From: Oscillospiraceae bacterium
GTDB taxonomy: Bacteria > Bacillota > Clostridia > Oscillospirales > Oscillospiraceae
Direction: 5' to 3'
Length of the DNA stretch: 15,071 nucleotides
NCBI GenBank assembly: GCA_902766215.1
Contig: CACXCV010000052.1
Span: 1-15,071 of the forward strand
A program made the translations under genes and the position numbers. How positions within the stretch are numbered: the stretch's first letter is position 1; every line of letters starts with the position of its first letter. The notes under the pieces were generated by a model. That model saw only the letters and a program-made list of their open reading frames with translations, had not been told where the DNA came from and made no database searches. Shown one piece after another: positions 6,852 through 13,956 of the stretch.

Positions 6852-8342
6852 TCAGCCGCGGATGTAGGCGTCGGACACCTGCGTGAGGAAGGGATGCGAC
6901 CGGTCTTCCATCTGACAGTGATCCACGTCGATGGTCAGCGTCAGGGGAGATTCCAGCGTATAGGGTGTCCAGGGGGCAAGGCCCTCGCCGTTGGGGTCAC
7001 CGGTCTTGGCAAAGTTGGTCCAATAGCGCATCAGCGTCTGGCTGAGCGCCTCGTCCTGGGCGGTAAAGGGCCGCCAGATGCGGAAAAGCGTGTGGAAGAT
7101 GTAATATTGATCATCGCCGTGACCGGCAGCGCCGTTTTCACCGGGCATCTTGTGGACAAACGTGGACAGCCGTACGGGCTTTTTATCCTGAGCGGCCTGC
7201 ACGCGCGCCCAGGCCAGCTGGGCGGACTTCATCTCATAGGCCTCGGCGTGAACCACCGCGTCTACCGCCTCGGCATCGGTGGTGGGCTGGATCACCTGGC
7301 CCAGGATCCGGGTGCGGCCGCGATAGGTCTTGCGCACGTCCTCAAAGTTGGCCAGGCTCACCTCGCCCCGCAGGGGCAGGAGAAATTCGTCGTCCATGGT
7401 GCAGAGCAGATAGTCCAGGTCGGCCTGCCGGCCCTGGCGTACCATCTCGTCCATGGGCAGAGGGAGGGCATAACCGTCGCCGGTGATGTTGAACCAATAG
7501 CCAAAGTCCTCATATTGCTTCTGCAGTACGTCGGCGGGCACCTGGCGCAGCTCGTCCAGCGTCCGGCAGCCGCACAGCTCCATCAGAGCCTGACCCTGGG
7601 CCTTCAGCTCGGCATAGTCGGTGGAATAGTCGGGGTTCAGCCCGCCGGCGCTGTGACACACGGCGTGGTGAACCAGCCCGCGGCTGAGCGGTGAGCAGGC
7701 CACACCCTGCACCGAGCGGCCGCCGCCCGAGCAGCCGAAGATGGTCACATTGCCCGCATCGCCGCCAAAGGCGGCAATGTTGTCGTGAACCCATTGCAGG
7801 GCAAAAATCTGGTCGCGCAGGCCATAGTTGCCGGAGGCATGGTGCGGGTCCTCGGCCTCCAGCGCCTCGTGGGCAAAATAGCCGAACACACCGGTGCGAT
7901 AGTTCACCGTGACCAGCAGCACGCCGTGGCTGCACAGCCCCTCGCCGTCGAACACAATGTCGTCGGTGGTGCCGCCCTGCAGGCCGCCGCCGTAGAACCA
8001 GACCATCACAGGCAGGCGATCGCCGGTGTCGGCCGCGGGGGTCCAGATGTTCAGGCTCAGGCAGTCCTCGCTCATGCGCAGGGGGCGGGGCTTTACCGGG
8101 TTGCGCTGGCAGTCCAGCAGAAACTGGGGCGACTGTGTGTTGTCCCGCTGCCAGCAGGAATAGCCATAGTCGTCGCAAAGACGCTCGTCAATCCAGGGGG
8201 CGGGGCTGACCGGCTCCTTCCACCGCAGATCGCCCACCGGGGCGGCGGCGTATGGGATGCCCAGAAAGCGGGTGATCGGCGCGGTCTGGCAGCATACGCC
8301 GCGCACCGGGCCGCTGGTAGTTACAGCATGCAGGATAGCCAT
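6852..8342 (-). CDS. Type B carboxylesterase (alpha/beta hydrolase), copy 1
   Basis: 496 residues, the normal family length. These enzymes hydrolyse carboxylic esters with a Ser-Glu-His triad. Seen: the N-terminal FLGIPYAAAPVGDLRWKEP; SEDCLSLNIWTP (91-102); an oxyanion-hole loop WFYGGG (115-120) with Tyr where most members have His; and FGGDAGNVTIFGCSGGG with nucleophile S205 in GCSGG, a GxSxG variant of the usual G-E/Q-SAG. The acid is in DDE (317-319), probably E319. H408 (AGHGDD) is the likely catalytic His. YWTNFAKTGDPNG (440-452) is the family's C-terminal signature. There is no signal peptide, so it is probably cytosolic. The ATG at 8342 has GGAAGGAG about 11 bases upstream. It has its own promoter and terminator and is divergent from a paralogue. 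Substrate unknown; database names such as para-nitrobenzyl esterase or carboxylesterase/lipase would be expected. Confidence 0.94.
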   Translation of the reverse strand: MAILHAVTTSGPVRGVCCQTAPITRFLGIPYAAAPVGDLRWKEPVSPAPWIDERLCDDYGYSCWQRDNTQSPQFLLDCQRNPVKPRPLRMSEDCLSLNIWTPAADTGDRLPVMVWFYGGGLQGGTTDDIVFDGEGLCSHGVLLVTVNYRTGVFGYFAHEALEAEDPHHASGNYGLRDQIFALQWVHDNIAAFGGDAGNVTIFGCSGGGRSVQGVACSPLSRGLVHHAVCHSAGGLNPDYSTDYAELKAQGQALMELCGCRTLDELRQVPADVLQKQYEDFGYWFNITGDGYALPLPMDEMVRQGRQADLDYLLCTMDDEFLLPLRGEVSLANFEDVRKTYRGRTRILGQVIQPTTDAEAVDAVVHAEAYEMKSAQLAWARVQAAQDKKPVRLSTFVHKMPGENGAAGHGDDQYYIFHTLFRIWRPFTAQDEALSQTLMRYWTNFAKTGDPNGEGLAPWTPYTLESPLTLTIDVDHCQMEDRSHPFLTQVSDAYIRG

Positions 8343-8384
8343 AATGGTCGGGTCTCCTTCCGCAGATAAAATCAGATTTTTTCT

Positions 8385-8413
8385 ATCATATCATTTATAA
8401 AAATAAAAGGCAA
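8385..8413 (-). promoter_or_regulatory. Promoter of carboxylesterase 1
   Basis: On the minus strand: TTGCCT (8408-8413), a 17-bp spacer and TATGAT (8385-8390) preceded by TGA (extended -10). The region is AT-rich. It is back to back with the promoter of the second esterase. Confidence 0.78.
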
Positions 8414-8426
8414 CTGTGGAAAACCC

Positions 8427-8456
8427 TCTTCATAATCCGGCGTGGTGTGATATAAT
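8427..8456 (+). promoter_or_regulatory. Promoter of carboxylesterase 2
   Basis: A perfect TATAAT (8451-8456) with TGA directly before it (extended -10). The -35 is weak (TCTTCA at 8427-8432, 18-bp spacer), as is typical of extended -10 promoters. The two divergent -35 elements are only about 13 bp apart, so one regulator could control both genes. Confidence 0.75.
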
Positions 8457-8489
8457 CAAAACATCTGCTTGAATCAGGAGGACAACACA

Positions 8490-9947
8490 ATGGAACGCAA
8501 ACAGGTTCGCTGCGCCCAGGGCATTCTGGAGGCGCAGGTGTGCGGCGGCGTGGCCGTCTTCAGGGGCGTGCCCTATGCCGCGGCCCCGGTGGGCGCCCTT
8601 CGCTGGCGCGAGCCGCAGCCGCCGCTGCCCTGGGGCGGCGTCCGCCCGGCGGACACTTTTTCCGCCATGCCGGCGCAGTGCGCGGGCGGGCCGGATTCGC
8701 CCATGGGGCGGCTGTATCAGAGCGAGGACTGCCTGTATCTCAACATCTATGCCCCGGCGGAGGCGGACCGGCCGCTGCCGGTGCTTGTGTGGTTTTATGG
8801 CGGGTCCTATCAGAACGGCAGTGCCAGCGACCCGGCCTTTGACGGCACGAACTTTGCCCGTCTGGGCGTGATTACCGTCACAGTGAACTATCGCGTGGGC
8901 ATTATGGGCTTTTTCTGCCACCCGGATATGCGGGCCGAAAGCCCCTATGGAACCGGCGGCAACTTTGGCCTGCTGGACCAGCTGGCCTCGCTCCGCTGGG
9001 TGCAGGAGAACATCGCCGCCTTTGGCGGCGATGCGGGCCGCGTGACCATTGCCGGGCAGAGCGCCGGCTCGGCCTCGGTGGGCAACATCATGGCCGTGCC
9101 CATGGGGCAGGGGCTGATTCACGGGGCCATCTGCCAGAGCGGTGACGTGTTCCAGCCCGAGCGGGACATCACCTTCGACGAGGCGGCGCCTGACGGCGTG
9201 AAGACCGCCGAGGCTCTGGGCTGCCGCTCGCTGGATGAGCTGCGCCGCCTGCCGGTGTCGGCCCTGGTGAAGGAGCGCGCCAACGCCATGACCGAGGTCA
9301 CGGGGCGCTTCTGCACCCCGGTCATCGACGGCGTGGTGATCCCTTCGGCCCAGGGCGACCGCCTGCTGCAAAACCACTGTGCGCAGATCCCTGTGATGCT
9401 GGGGACCAACCTGGACGAGGGCAGCCGCACTGCTGCTGTACCGTATATTGCGCGTGTGTCCGCGCGGCTGGGCATCCCCACCGATCTTTATCCCATGGAC
9501 GAGGGCGCTGACGCCTATGCCAATCAGCTGGCCCGGGACTACTGGTACGCCCGGCACCTGGCCTGGGCCAGGCTGCGGGTGGAGAAATACCATCTGCCCA
9601 CCTATCAGTATGTATTTTCGCGCCGGCTGGACCGCGCCGGGGCCTATCACGGCATGGAGATCCTCTATGCCTTTGACACGCTGGAGACGGCGGCGCATCT
9701 GGCTCCCCTGTACACCCCGCAGGATCGGGCGCTGCAGCAGACCGTCTCAGCCTATTGGGCCAACTTTATCCGCAGCGGCAACCCCAACGGCGAGGGTCTG
9801 CCGGCCTGGCCCAGCAAAAACGAAGCGCCCGCCGAGCACATGAATCTCGACGTGGTCTGCGGCATGCAGGACGACGTGCTGCGCCCGGCCGACCGGGTCG
9901 TTGGCCCGGCGGTGTACCGCTGGATGAAGGCCCGGGCCGAGGGCTGA
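8490..9947 (+). CDS. Type B carboxylesterase (alpha/beta hydrolase), copy 2
   Basis: 485 residues from the ATG at 8490, which has AGGAGG (8476-8481) 8 bases upstream; an in-frame TTG at 8469 precedes that site and is rejected. Same family as the divergent neighbour, with more canonical residues: VFRGVPYAAAPVGALRWREP, SEDCLYLNIYAP, oxyanion loop WFYGGS (again Tyr in place of His), nucleophile S191 in GQSAGS, acid E310 in GTNLDEGS, and H387 in AYHGMEILYAF. AYWANFIRSGNPNGEG is the C-terminal signature. There is no signal peptide. It shares blocks with copy 1 along its whole length, so the two are paralogues, but they differ around the nucleophile and the acid, which suggests different substrates. 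The natural ester is unknown; plant or dietary esters are a guess. Confidence 0.95.
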   Translation: MERKQVRCAQGILEAQVCGGVAVFRGVPYAAAPVGALRWREPQPPLPWGGVRPADTFSAMPAQCAGGPDSPMGRLYQSEDCLYLNIYAPAEADRPLPVLVWFYGGSYQNGSASDPAFDGTNFARLGVITVTVNYRVGIMGFFCHPDMRAESPYGTGGNFGLLDQLASLRWVQENIAAFGGDAGRVTIAGQSAGSASVGNIMAVPMGQGLIHGAICQSGDVFQPERDITFDEAAPDGVKTAEALGCRSLDELRRLPVSALVKERANAMTEVTGRFCTPVIDGVVIPSAQGDRLLQNHCAQIPVMLGTNLDEGSRTAAVPYIARVSARLGIPTDLYPMDEGADAYANQLARDYWYARHLAWARLRVEKYHLPTYQYVFSRRLDRAGAYHGMEILYAFDTLETAAHLAPLYTPQDRALQQTVSAYWANFIRSGNPNGEGLPAWPSKNEAPAEHMNLDVVCGMQDDVLRPADRVVGPAVYRWMKARAEG

Positions 9948-9965
9948 GCCGCCGGACCCGTCCGC

Positions 9966-10006
9966 AAAAACCCAACAGGCCCCCTGCCGCATGGCAGGGG
10001 GCCTGT
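9966..10006 (-). terminator. Terminator of pyk, between convergent genes
   Basis: A perfect 14-bp stem (9975-9988 with 9993-10006) with a 4-base loop. In minus-strand RNA it is followed by UUGGG and then five U residues (plus 9966-9970). On the plus strand the tail is not T-rich, but the stem may also slow transcription from the esterase gene. Confidence 0.8.
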
Positions 10007-10014
10007 GCGTCTTG

Positions 10015-11427
10015 TCAGACGGTTTCGACCTTGATTAGGTTGGTGTTGCCGGAGACGCCGTTGGTAATGCCGCCGGTCATCACCACGTTGTCGCCGGGCT
10101 GGAGGTTCAGCACCTTCTTGGCGGTTTGCAGCGCGTGGTAGAACAGCACGTCGGTGGAGTTGAACTGCTCGCTCAGCACGGGCAGCACGCCCCAGGACAG
10201 CGCCAGCTTGTACCACACGGCCTTGTTGGTGGCCATGCCGATGATCACCGTGGGCACGCGGAAGCGCGACACCATCCGCACCGTCATGCCCGACAGCGAG
10301 CTGACCACGATGGCCTTGGCCCCGATGTCGATGGCCATGCAGCAGGTGGCGTGGGAGATGGCGTCGGAGAGATTTTTAATCTGAAAGTCGGTTGTTTTAA
10401 ACCGTTTTTCATAATGAATGTGCTGCTCGGTCTCCTCCACAATCGAGGACATGGCCTTTACCGACTCCACCGGATATTTGCCTGCGGCAGACTCGCCGGA
10501 GAGCATCACGGCGCTGCTGCCGTCATAGACGGCGTTGGCCACGTCGGAGATCTCGGCGCGGGTGGGGCGGGGGTTATGGATCATGGACTCCAGCATCTCG
10601 GTGGCGGTAATGACCCGCTTGCCCAGCAGGCGGCACTTGGTGATGAGATATTTCTGGATGGCGGGCAGCTCGGCATACGGCACCTCTACGCCCAGGTCGC
10701 CGCGGCCGATCATAATGCCCTCGCAGGCCTGACAGATTTCGTCAATGTTGTTGATGCCGGTGCGGTTTTCAATCTTGGCGATGACATCGATGTGGCTGCC
10801 GCCGTGGGCCGCCAGAAACTCCTTCAGATCGACAATGTCCTGCTTGCGCGAGACAAAGGATGCGGCGATGAAATCCACGCCGTTTTCAATGCCGAAGAGC
10901 AGGTCGTCCTTGTCCTGCTCGCTGAGGTAGACTTGCTCGAGCACCTTGCCGGGAAAGCTCATGCTCTTGCGGTCGGACAGCTCGCCGCCGGCAGCCACGG
11001 TACAGTGAATCTCGGTGCCGTCGATCTGCTCCACGCGGAAGATTACCAGGCCGTTGTTGACCAGAATCGTGTCACCGACAGCCAGGTCGCCGGCCAGACC
11101 GTCATAGCTGACGCTGACGATGTGCTCGTCGCCGGGGACGTCGCGGGTGGTAAAGGTAAAGCTGTCGCCGTTGTGCAGCGTGATTTTCCCGTTCTGAAAG
11201 GTGCGGATGCGGTATTCCGGCCCCTTGGTGTCCAGCATGATGGCGATGGGCAGGTTCAGCTCCTCGCGCACCTGTTTGATCATGTTCAGCTTGGCCAGCT
11301 GCTCGGCATGGGTGCCGTGGGAGAAGTTCAGGCGGGCGACGTTCAGCCCGGCCCGGCACATGTCGGCAAAGACCTGGGGGTCGCTGCTGGCAGGCCCGAT
11401 GGTGCAGATGATCTTGGTTTTCCTCAT
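10015..11427 (-). CDS. pyk: Pyruvate kinase
   Basis: 470 residues, the short form that lacks the extra C-terminal PEP-utiliser domain of the Bacillus enzyme. It makes pyruvate and ATP from phosphoenolpyruvate and ADP, the last step of glycolysis. Seen: the start MRKTKIICTIGPAS; ARLNFSHG (31-38); LDTKGPE (65-71), whose Glu suggests K+ dependence; AKIEN with K218 and E220; GRGDLGVE (241-248) with the metal ligand D244; and ATEMLESMIHNPRPTRAE. Two positions differ from the usual motifs: Gly for Ala before RGDLGVE, and Glu for Gln in TQMLESM. The frame is open upstream to 11559, but the family start and AAAGGA (11436-11441) fix the ATG at 11427. The gene is preceded by a structured region with an intrinsic terminator, so expression may be controlled by attenuation. 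Confidence 0.97.
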   Translation of the reverse strand: MRKTKIICTIGPASSDPQVFADMCRAGLNVARLNFSHGTHAEQLAKLNMIKQVREELNLPIAIMLDTKGPEYRIRTFQNGKITLHNGDSFTFTTRDVPGDEHIVSVSYDGLAGDLAVGDTILVNNGLVIFRVEQIDGTEIHCTVAAGGELSDRKSMSFPGKVLEQVYLSEQDKDDLLFGIENGVDFIAASFVSRKQDIVDLKEFLAAHGGSHIDVIAKIENRTGINNIDEICQACEGIMIGRGDLGVEVPYAELPAIQKYLITKCRLLGKRVITATEMLESMIHNPRPTRAEISDVANAVYDGSSAVMLSGESAAGKYPVESVKAMSSIVEETEQHIHYEKRFKTTDFQIKNLSDAISHATCCMAIDIGAKAIVVSSLSGMTVRMVSRFRVPTVIIGMATNKAVWYKLALSWGVLPVLSEQFNSTDVLFYHALQTAKKVLNLQPGDNVVMTGGITNGVSGNTNLIKVETV

Positions 11428-11453
11428 TGTGGTTGTCCTTTTCAGAAATATGG

Positions 11454-11482
11454 ATTGTCGATGGACAGAGCGGTGCAGGCAA
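11454..11482 (-). promoter_or_regulatory. Possible weak promoter directly in front of pyk
   Basis: On the minus strand: TTGCCT (11477-11482), a 17-bp spacer and GACAAT (11454-11459, four of six). It lies between the leader terminator and the pyk start and would give a ~20-nt leader. If real, the upstream RNA would be a separate gene rather than an attenuator. Confidence 0.4.
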
Positions 11483-11484
11483 AC

Positions 11485-11524
11485 AAAAAAGCCGCACAGG
11501 GCGCCGCGTGGGCGCTCGGTGCGG
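11485..11524 (-). terminator. Intrinsic terminator inside the pyk upstream region
   Basis: The arms 11492-11505 and 11511-11524 pair over 14 positions with two mismatches and a 5-base loop. The plus A-run 11485-11490 gives six U residues in minus-strand RNA. It ends only ~58 bases before the pyk ATG and downstream of a strong promoter, the arrangement of an attenuator or of a small RNA. Confidence 0.85.
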
Positions 11525-11661
11525 AGCCTGCCGCCGTCCGGAGCTGATGCCGCTGGCACCCCCCTGTGGGGCGGCGCGGCGGCACACCGGGTCAGAACAG
11601 CCGGTTATTCATGCGAATAGGGCACGCGGCCCTATGACAGACTCCACCACTCGCATCAACG
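11485..11661 (-). ncRNA. Structured RNA upstream of pyk (attenuator leader or small RNA), unassigned
   Basis: About 177 nt run from the predicted start of the strong promoter to the terminator. No ORF is supported in it. Predicted pairings, in RNA order: GACAG/CUGUC (plus 11663-11667 with 11636-11640; its 5' arm begins at the likely start site); AUGCGA/UCGCAU (11651-11656 with 11611-11616), interleaved with the first stem and so forming a possible pseudoknot; a 7-bp hairpin AUAGGGC/GCCCUAU (11617-11635); ACCGG/CCGGU (11586-11590 with 11601-11605); a GC-rich hairpin; then the terminator. CGGUGUG (11583-11589) can instead pair with CGCACCG in the terminator's 5' arm (11517-11523), a possible antiterminator. 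I recognise no known riboswitch, T-box, 6S or SRP motif. Confidence 0.5.
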
Positions 11662-11667
11662 ACTGTC

Positions 11668-11696
11668 ATTTTACCATAGCTGCCGGCGGAAAGCAA
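11668..11696 (-). promoter_or_regulatory. Strong promoter of the pyk leader / small RNA
   Basis: On the minus strand: TTGCTT (11691-11696), a 17-bp spacer and TAAAAT (11668-11673) with TGG directly before it (extended -10). It lies just downstream of the tRNA-Val terminator. The predicted start near 11661 is about 234 nt before the pyk ATG. Confidence 0.8.
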
Positions 11697-11722
11697 ATAA
11701 CACAGTGTTAAGATTCTGGGAC

Positions 11723-11754
11723 AAAAAGAAAAGCCACGGCACAGGCCGTGGCTT
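11723..11754 (-). terminator. Terminator of tRNA-Val
   Basis: AAGCCACGGC (11731-11740) and its complement (11745-11754) form a stem with a 4-base loop directly at the tRNA 3' end. The plus A-rich run 11723-11732 provides the U-tract. Confidence 0.93.
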
Positions 11755-11830
11755 GGTGGACGATACAGGACTCGAACCTGTGACCCTCCGCACGTCAAGC
11801 GGATGCTCATACCAGCTGAGCTAATCGTCC
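11754..11830 (-). tRNA. tRNA-Val (anticodon GAC)
   Basis: 77 nt with an encoded CCA end. The acceptor stem GGACGAT pairs with ATCGTCC. The D arm is GCTC/GAGC. The anticodon stem TCCGC/GCGGA encloses the loop TTGACGT, giving anticodon GAC (reads GUC and GUU). The T arm is ACAGG-TTCGAGT-CCTGT. All arms pair perfectly. It is a single tRNA gene with its own promoter and terminator, divergent from the germination operon. Confidence 0.97.
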
Positions 11831-11842
11831 GATTGCTCCGAT

Positions 11843-11871
11843 ATAATAACATGAAAGCGGCGGCTTGTCAA
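11843..11871 (-). promoter_or_regulatory. Promoter of tRNA-Val
   Basis: On the minus strand: consensus TTGACA (11866-11871), a 17-bp spacer and TATTAT (11843-11848). The predicted start is only a few bases before the mature tRNA 5' end. Confidence 0.9.
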
Positions 11872-11902
11872 CAGGAAATTTTCCTTTTTTGCGCCCGGGC
11901 GG

Positions 11903-11931
11903 GGATAGAACCGCTGCCGGCGGAAACACTA
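11903..11931 (+). promoter_or_regulatory. Candidate forespore (sigma-G-like) promoter of the germination operon
   Basis: GGATA (11903-11907) and AACACTA (11925-11931) are separated by 17 bp and resemble the sigma-G -35 (GnATA-like) and -10 (CATACTA-like, 5 of 7). No sigma-A promoter is seen on this strand between the tRNA and gerA. Germinant-receptor operons are normally transcribed in the forespore by sigma-G. The match is partial. Confidence 0.35.
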
Positions 11932-11959
11932 AGGAAAACCAACGCAGGAGGCGATGACC

Positions 11960-13429
11960 ATGGCAGTGCTGCCGCCGCCCCAGCCGCGGCCGGAGCCGCT
12001 GTTTCCTGGCCCGCTGACGGACGAGGCGCTGCGCGCCCTGTTTGAGGGCGCGGCCGACTTTGTTGCCCGGCAGATTGCCGTGCCCGGCGGGATGATCGGC
12101 CTGTATTTCATCGACGGGCTGGTGTCCGGGTCGGACATCAGCGAATATGTCATCGGCCCGATGGTGCGCCACCTGGCCGACCTGCCGCCGGAGGCGCAGG
12201 CGGCCCAGGCCGTGGCCGGCGCGGTGAACAATGCTGTGGCCGACCCGGTGGACACGCTGGAGGCGGCGGCCATCAAGCTGGTCAACGGCTTTGCCGTGGC
12301 AGTGTTTGCCGAGGGCAGGGCCGTGGCCTTCGAGGTGAAGACCGGCGAGAAGCGCAGCCCCTCGCCCCCAGAGGTGGAAAGCACCGTCAAGGGCGCCAAG
12401 GACGCCTTTACCGAGACGGTGCGCACCAACACCAGCCTGCTGCGGCGCCATCTGCGCACGCCCCGGCTGCGCCTGTGGGAGCAGACCGTGGGCCACCGCA
12501 GCCTGACCAACGTGACGGTGGCGTCCATCGATGGGCTGACCGACCCAGCGCTGGTGCGCCGGGTCAAGCGCCGGCTGGAGTCGGTGGATGTGGACGGGCT
12601 GGTGTCGCCCGCCGCGGTGGAGGAATATCTGACCGGCAGCCGCAAAACGGCTTTTCCCATGCTGCTGTACACCGAGCGGACAGACAAATTTGCCGCCGGA
12701 CTGCTGGAGGGGCGCGTGGGCGTGCTGGTGGACGGGCTGCCGCTGGGCTATCTGCTGCCGGTGGATCTCAGCCGCCTGATGGAGTCGCCCGAGGACCGGG
12801 GCATGGGCTATGTGGCCGCCTCCTGCGTGCGGGTGCTGCGCTATGCGGCGCTGGTGGTCAGCCTGCTGCTGCCGGGGCTGTACCTGGCCATGGCGGCCTT
12901 TCACCAGGAGATGCTGCCGCCGCAGCTGCTGCGCTCCATCATCGAAAGCAAGGAGTCTGTGCCCTTCTCTTCCACGCTGGAGGTTCTGCTGCTGCTGATT
13001 GCCTTTGAGCTGCTGCAGGAGGCGGGTCTGCACCTGCCCCAGTCCATCGGGCAGTCGGTGTCGATCATCGGCGGCCTGGTGGTGGGCACCGCCGCGGTAG
13101 AGGCCAAGCTGGTGTCCCCTGCGGCGCTGATCATCGTGGCCGCTGCCGGAATCTGCGGCTTTGTGCTGCCGGAGCGCGACTTTGCCGACGCAGTGCGGGT
13201 GTGGCGCTTTGCGCTGGCGCTCTGCGCGGCGCTGACGGGTCTGTTCGGCCTGGCGGCGGGGTTTTTGCTGCTGCTGATCCAGCTGGCCGAGCTGCGCTCC
13301 TGCGGCGTGCCCTATCTCACGCCATTCTCCGCCGGGCGCACCGGCGGGCGGCTGGTGCGCCGCCGCCTGCGCCGGGAGAAGATGCGCCCGCCGCAGCTTC
13401 ATCCGCAGGACCTGCGCAATCAGCGCTGA
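11960..13429 (+). CDS. GerA-family spore germination receptor subunit A
   Basis: 489 residues, normal family length. The A subunit of nutrient germinant receptors sits in the inner spore membrane and starts germination together with the B and C subunits. The N-terminal ~285 residues are soluble, with the family's pattern of a GLYFIDGLV-like strand near residue 50 and a second subdomain ending near VDLSRLMESPEDRG. Membrane segments lie at about 290-312, 338-356, 363-381, 386-404 and 413-445. The signature stretch is PGLYLAMAAFHQEMLPPQLL, then VPFSSTLEVLLLLIAFELLQEAG and LPQSIGQSVSIIGGLVVGTAAVEA. The tail begins CGVPYLTPF, as in the family, and is Arg-rich. The ATG at 11960 is chosen because AGGAGG (11946-11951) is 8 bases away; the ATG at 11954 is too close. 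First gene of a three-gene operon. Confidence 0.95.
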   Translation: MAVLPPPQPRPEPLFPGPLTDEALRALFEGAADFVARQIAVPGGMIGLYFIDGLVSGSDISEYVIGPMVRHLADLPPEAQAAQAVAGAVNNAVADPVDTLEAAAIKLVNGFAVAVFAEGRAVAFEVKTGEKRSPSPPEVESTVKGAKDAFTETVRTNTSLLRRHLRTPRLRLWEQTVGHRSLTNVTVASIDGLTDPALVRRVKRRLESVDVDGLVSPAAVEEYLTGSRKTAFPMLLYTERTDKFAAGLLEGRVGVLVDGLPLGYLLPVDLSRLMESPEDRGMGYVAASCVRVLRYAALVVSLLLPGLYLAMAAFHQEMLPPQLLRSIIESKESVPFSSTLEVLLLLIAFELLQEAGLHLPQSIGQSVSIIGGLVVGTAAVEAKLVSPAALIIVAAAGICGFVLPERDFADAVRVWRFALALCAALTGLFGLAAGFLLLLIQLAELRSCGVPYLTPFSAGRTGGRLVRRRLRREKMRPPQLHPQDLRNQR

Positions 13430-13464
13430 GGAATACTATATATAAAGTATAACAGAGGGATGCT

Positions 13465-13956
13465 ATGAAACGATTGCTTTTGCTGCTGGCTGTTTCCGCC
13501 GCGGCAAGCCTGTGCGGCCTGCTGCCGTGGCAGAGCCACGACGCGGCCGAACTGCTGCCGGTGCAGACGTTGCTGGTGGACTATGCCGGCGGACAGGTGT
13601 ACCTGCGTGCAGGCGGCGGGCTGGAGGGCGTGGGCGACACGCTGGCCGGGGCGATGGACGCGATGGCGGACGAGGCGCCGGGCGAGCTGTTCTTTGGCCA
13701 GGTAACGCGGGTGGTGGCCGGGCGCGGCGCGGCCGTTGTGCTGCTGCGTGCGGGCGAGCAATCGCTGCTGCGGCTGAACACGGCGGTATATCAGGCGGAA
13801 TGTGCCGCCGGGGCGCTGGCCGGGACGCTGGAGTCGCTGGAGCCATATTGGCAGGCGCGGGAGAGCCGTGGGGCGCTGACCACGCTTTTAAGCTTCTGCG
13901 CCGACGGCGCACCGCCCCAGCAGCTGACAGAGGAGGGGAAGGCATGGACGGTATGA
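13465..13956 (+). CDS. Short GerC-like germination protein
   Basis: 163 residues, against ~370-400 for typical Ger(x)C lipoproteins. It has an N-terminal export segment (residues 1-20). A weak similarity to the start of the GerC domain follows: HDAAELLPVQTLLVDYAGGQ matches the usual WD-x-x-E-i-x-x-l-x-i-v-x-a-i-g-i-D pattern, and GELFFGQVTRVVAGRGAA matches the strand-plus-helix that normally reads like FxGHxKxVVIGExxA. The first domain thus seems kept and the other two lost. C17 could be the lipid-bearing Cys, but Leu before it is not canonical for a lipobox. AGAGGGA (13454-13460) is the ribosome-binding site. The gene overlaps the next by 13 bases and sits where GerC genes sit, so the assignment rests on context plus weak similarity. 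It looks intact, not frameshifted. Confidence 0.65.
   Translation: MKRLLLLLAVSAAASLCGLLPWQSHDAAELLPVQTLLVDYAGGQVYLRAGGGLEGVGDTLAGAMDAMADEAPGELFFGQVTRVVAGRGAAVVLLRAGEQSLLRLNTAVYQAECAAGALAGTLESLEPYWQARESRGALTTLLSFCADGAPPQQLTEEGKAWTV

Noticed and set aside
11485..11661. 6S RNA, SRP RNA or T-box leader
   Set aside because: There is no long end-to-end hairpin with a central bubble, no GGAAG-type SRP tetraloop motif, and no TGGNACCGCG-type antiterminator sequence.
11611..11667. HDV-like self-cleaving ribozyme in the pyk leader
   Set aside because: The order of the interleaved stems is similar, but there is no P3 hairpin and no room between the inner hairpin and the second stem for the catalytic C-containing joining segment.
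11754..11830. tRNA-Val as an integration site for a mobile element
   Set aside because: There is no repeat of the tRNA 3' end in the window, no integrase, and both flanks are ordinary chromosomal genes.
11807..13402. 531-residue minus-strand frame over the GerA gene
   Set aside because: Gln/His/Arg/Gly-rich shadow that would run through the tRNA promoter and overlap the tRNA; the plus-strand protein matches GerA.
13430..13464. AT-rich spacer (ATACT...AGTAT) between gerA and the gerC-like gene as an internal promoter
   Set aside because: It has a -10-like look but no matching -35 at a proper distance; a 35-base gap inside an operon does not need a promoter.
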